A stretch of 16,274 nucleotides of DNA from CAZPMC01 sp964587755 (GTDB lineage Bacteria; Bacillota; Clostridia; Acetivibrionales; DTU013): NCBI GenBank assembly GCA_964587755.1, contig CAZPMC010000046.1, positions 1 to 16,274 of the forward strand, given 5' to 3'. Positions 13,637-16,274 of the stretch are shown piece by piece. The position numbers were made by a program, and so were the translations under genes. Numbering within the stretch: position 1 is the stretch's first letter; each line of letters opens with the position of its first letter. The notes below the pieces were generated by a model. That model was not told the DNA's origin and ran no database searches. It saw nothing but the letters and a program-made list of their open reading frames with translations.

Positions 13637-15983
13637 AAAACACGACCTTGTAGATATACCTTCCATCACCTGTTTTTAATTGTCTTTTGACAAAAGGTTT
13701 AGTAATAAAAAGATGCCCCATGGAAACCTCTGCCTCAACCATAATAAATGTATTGCTTTCAGACATTTTAAAGTCCTTTTTTGCTTTGCCCATGTTTAAC
13801 TGTATCAGGTCTTCGATTCTTGAGAGCTTCTTTTCCTCGTTCATTGTCAGAAGAAAAAGCCGCATATAGTCATGGTAATTAAAGTACAGGCTTTTGTTCA
13901 ATTGTGGTCCCGAAGCACCAGGAAGTCCAATGTCAAGCCTCCAATCACCTTGAAGCTTATATATGGGAACTGCCCTTCCCTCAAGCAAATCCCTTAAGTC
14001 GATGGCAGCTTCCCCCATGCCCCAGCCACACATAATCAGATTTGAGATAATCGGTATACCCGCACCGCCGGTCCACCATCCTGCTACTGCTGTTGCAACA
14101 CTTGTGGCAGCCGCCTTTTTTTTAGCATCAGTGTATACATGAAGGGTATTTAGTCCGAATCTTATTAGCAGTAATTGCCCCTTAGTCATGGTGTTGTTTA
14201 ATATTTGAGAAGGGTTTCCGTTGATTATGTACTCAACCTCACTGTCATAGAAGGTATCAAGTGAGCTTTTATCGATACCATGAAGGTTTTTCACACCTTC
14301 TGCCTCTTGATCTTTAACGATATTTGGAACAGAATTTTTAAACATTCCCATTATATATTCATTTATATAAATATTGTCCCTAAGTGCTGTGGCACTCTCG
14401 GAAATATTACTACCTATATCTGCAATAAAGCCAAGTGCATTTTCCTGAAAACACCCTTCCTCATCATATAAATCCACATCTTCTGCTACGTTTTCAATAT
14501 TTCCCTCATACTCGGCACCACTTAAGACACTGTCTGACGAGACTTTTGTATGGGAAGGCAAATCTTCTTTTTTAATACCTTCATTAAGATAATTTACATC
14601 CTCTAATAATTTCTCCGAAATAATCTTTTTAACTGTTTCCGCCTTTCCTTCTCTCGGATCCTCCTTATCATCACCTTTATCAGGCTTTGCATAATCATAA
14701 CTGATTCTTGTGTAGTTTTTTATAATTTCATTAAGTTCAGGCGGCAATGCAGTAGGTACTTCAACCTCTGCGCCGGCTTCCGGTTTTACAAGGTCCATTA
14801 TATTAATAACATTATTCAGAACCATACTATTAGCGGTAATGCCCTCAAGAATTTCCTTTGCCTTCTCACCGTCTAAAATCAGCTTCTTCAAAGCATTTAG
14901 CTCATCTATTGTCTGCTCCTTAAAGCCTTTTGATATCTGGCCTTCTTCTTCACTAAAGTTATGGTTTAAATATTCTTCCAGCTCCACTATAGCAGTTTTG
15001 GCCTTCTCACCCTTATCAATTATCTTTTGAATTTCTTTTATTGCGTTATCATTTGCTTTTTTATAATCCTCTGTCATAGAATATCTGATTTCATCCCATT
15101 TGCCCGAAAGCTCATCCTTTAACTTAGCATATTCTGTTTTAAGCTGATAATGTTCGCTCCAAAGTGCTGCCAGACTTTCATCTATATCCGCCAGTGCTTC
15201 AATACAGGTGTCTTTCTCGCTGCCTTCCTTATCCTGACTGATTTTATTCTCATGATGAGCCTTTAGCTCTTGTAATTTTTTTATGCTCTCATCAACTGAA
15301 GATAAATTATTTAAATTTGTCGCAACACTTTGGCATAGGGAATTGTAAATGTTATACGCCTTTTCCCAACAGCCTTCCTGATTAAAGCCATTAATAAACT
15401 TATCAACACTGTTACCGATTCCGTCAATGCTTTTTTTAAGCCTTTGCTGAGCCTTGTCCATACTGCCAAGTATTTTATCAATTCCGACTTTCTTTTTATA
15501 ACCTTCTGACATTTTTCCTACATCCTTAACGGCCGAAAGTCTTTCCACAAATCCATCTGCAAGCTCAGCCGGCGCCCTGTATTTCATATATTCAAGTATC
15601 TGCTGCTTGGTAACTTCATTTTCGCTAAGATTAAGTATCGGTGTGATTTTTACTCTTTCTATCCTAAAATCAAATAAATCGGTTCCCTTCTTAAAAGAGT
15701 CATCTTCAAAGGCTATGGAAAGGTTTGCGGCTAAATACTCCTCAAAGCAGGTATTTAACTCATCCTCAGATGATGCGGGAATTGCAAATATACCATAATC
15801 TTGCTTTAACCGGCTGTTGTATTTGGCCAATACTGACATTGAGGCAGAATTTGCAGCTCTTTTAACCACAGCCTTCCCTGCACTTATCCTTGACAAATCA
15901 ACTAGTAACCCGGCAAGCATTAGAACAGAAAGAAGAGTAATGGCCAAAAACACAGTTATTTGACCCGATGTTTTATCTTTCAA
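13623..15983 (-). CDS. DUF5702-like membrane-anchored protein of a Tad-type locus
   Basis: The 786-residue product has one N-terminal membrane helix (GQITVFLAITLLSVLMLAGLLVDLSRIS, 7-34) and then KAVVKRAANSASMSVLAKYN and LKQDYGIFAI. This start is typical of the DUF5702 group of clostridial proteins, which resemble TadG/TadE-like pilus-associated proteins with an oriented anchor. A long charged helical, probably coiled-coil region spans about 150-400, an acidic linker 440-520, a Gly/Ala-rich hydrophobic stretch (622-659) that may be a second membrane or hairpin segment, and a beta-rich end. The start is TTG at 15983; GGGGGTGAT just upstream supports it, and no ATG or GTG fits in frame. It lies between a truncated partner gene and the TadE-like gene. 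The family assignment is by pattern only; no enzymatic motif was seen. Confidence 0.78.
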   Translation of the reverse strand: MKDKTSGQITVFLAITLLSVLMLAGLLVDLSRISAGKAVVKRAANSASMSVLAKYNSRLKQDYGIFAIPASSEDELNTCFEEYLAANLSIAFEDDSFKKGTDLFDFRIERVKITPILNLSENEVTKQQILEYMKYRAPAELADGFVERLSAVKDVGKMSEGYKKKVGIDKILGSMDKAQQRLKKSIDGIGNSVDKFINGFNQEGCWEKAYNIYNSLCQSVATNLNNLSSVDESIKKLQELKAHHENKISQDKEGSEKDTCIEALADIDESLAALWSEHYQLKTEYAKLKDELSGKWDEIRYSMTEDYKKANDNAIKEIQKIIDKGEKAKTAIVELEEYLNHNFSEEEGQISKGFKEQTIDELNALKKLILDGEKAKEILEGITANSMVLNNVINIMDLVKPEAGAEVEVPTALPPELNEIIKNYTRISYDYAKPDKGDDKEDPREGKAETVKKIISEKLLEDVNYLNEGIKKEDLPSHTKVSSDSVLSGAEYEGNIENVAEDVDLYDEEGCFQENALGFIADIGSNISESATALRDNIYINEYIMGMFKNSVPNIVKDQEAEGVKNLHGIDKSSLDTFYDSEVEYIINGNPSQILNNTMTKGQLLLIRFGLNTLHVYTDAKKKAAATSVATAVAGWWTGGAGIPIISNLIMCGWGMGEAAIDLRDLLEGRAVPIYKLQGDWRLDIGLPGASGPQLNKSLYFNYHDYMRLFLLTMNEEKKLSRIEDLIQLNMGKAKKDFKMSESNTFIMVEAEVSMGHLFITKPFVKRQLKTGDGRYIYKVVFYEGY

Positions 15984-15986
15984 TAC

Positions 15987-15995
15987 ATCACCCCC
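15987..15995 (-). promoter_or_regulatory. Ribosome binding site supporting a TTG start
   Basis: GGGGGTGAT on the minus strand, with its G-rich core seven bases before the TTG at 15983-15981. The ATG overlapping the GTGAT meets TGA at its third codon, so only the TTG opens the 786-residue frame. Confidence 0.65.
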
Positions 15996-16004
15996 GATGA
16001 CGCA

Positions 16005-16274
16005 TCAGTTAATGAATTCTTCAAGCTTATTACTTATCTGGCTCAAAAAATCCCTTGCCTTGTCCCCTACATTTTTAAGCTGTGGAAACTTATTTTCCAA
16101 TTCCTTTTCAATGTCAAGTATAAAATCAGTATTTCTAATCAACTCGGAAGGCTCATCAATAGATGCAGTTGCCTTTACAGTCATTTCTACCCTTCCGCTG
16201 CCTCCAAACATTCTCATATATTTACCAAGAGGTAGCCTTATGTGCTTTGTAATCTCTACCTCCATCCTTCTTAA
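16005..16274 (-). CDS. C-terminal part of a Tad-locus protein (runs off right edge)
   Basis: The frame is open to the right edge and ends with TGA at 16005, 21 bases before the DUF5702-like gene. The visible 89 codons encode TEVEITKHIRLP-like sequence (VEITKHIRLPLGKYMRMF), GGSGRVEMTVKATASIDEPSELIRNTDFI and an amphipathic helical tail (LENKFPQLKNVGDKARDFL). This looks like the extracellular end of a TadE-type pseudopilin: membrane-proximal strands and then the tail. An ATG at 16265 exists, but the only purine-rich site (AGAAGG) touches it with no spacer, and the frame continues upstream. I therefore read it as a truncated longer gene rather than an 86-residue protein. No further function can be read from this part. 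Confidence 0.65.
   Translation of the reverse strand, partial: LRRMEVEITKHIRLPLGKYMRMFGGSGRVEMTVKATASIDEPSELIRNTDFILDIEKELENKFPQLKNVGDKARDFLSQISNKLEEFIN

Noticed and set aside
13637..13669. Longer TadE-like start at GTG 13669 or ATG 13666
   Set aside because: No ribosome binding site precedes them, and the ATG at 13636 has AAGG upstream and gives a usual short basic lead before the GSVTVE motif.
16005..16265. Complete 86-residue gene starting at the ATG at 16265
   Set aside because: The purine-rich site touches the ATG with no spacer, the frame stays open to the window edge, and the sequence looks like the end of a longer protein.

Overview
The window looks like chromosomal DNA from an anaerobic, spore-forming, low-GC Firmicute of the Clostridia type. 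The reasons are the prkA-yhbH-spoVR sporulation cluster, strong AGGAGG-type ribosome binding sites, frequent TTG starts, a short archaeal/Thermotoga-type S-adenosylhomocysteine hydrolase, and closely packed co-directional genes. The genus cannot be fixed from the sequence alone. Apart from nagB, every gene found is on the minus strand, so transcription runs from high to low coordinates.

Right end (12407-16274, minus): a Tad-like surface or secretion cluster. It has the C-terminal end of a partial protein cut by the window edge, a 786-residue DUF5702-like membrane-anchored protein, and a TadE-like pseudopilin whose start overlaps the previous stop. Next (7956-12319, minus) come prkA, yhbH and spoVR, the conserved AAA+ protein, VWA protein and SpoVR trio. 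They are followed by a lipoprotein (6910-7914) and a purine nucleoside phosphorylase (6068-6895) whose ribosome binding site overlaps the lipoprotein stop codon.

Middle (2364-6011, minus): a promoter with an inverted repeat over its -35 drives a small operon. It encodes an excisionase-type HTH fused to a SAM-dependent methyltransferase, then S-adenosylhomocysteine (SAH) hydrolase, then an MTA/SAH deaminase. With the phosphorylase just upstream, the genes could take SAH to homocysteine plus inosine or adenosine and on to the free base. A 19-bp imperfect tandem repeat lies between ahcY and the deaminase gene.

Left end: an SRAP/YedK-type DNA-protein crosslink protein (1661-2287, minus); a tRNA-Thr(CGT) with a near-perfect promoter and a terminator (minus); nagB (485-1297, plus) with its own terminator; and the first 95 codons of a divergent Gfo/Idh/MocA oxidoreductase running off the left edge. 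The most notable sequence-level observation is a dispersed two-unit repeat built on GAACTGTCCC. One copy lies upstream of nagB. Another, inverted and with its units in swapped order, sits in frame inside the SRAP gene and is translated.
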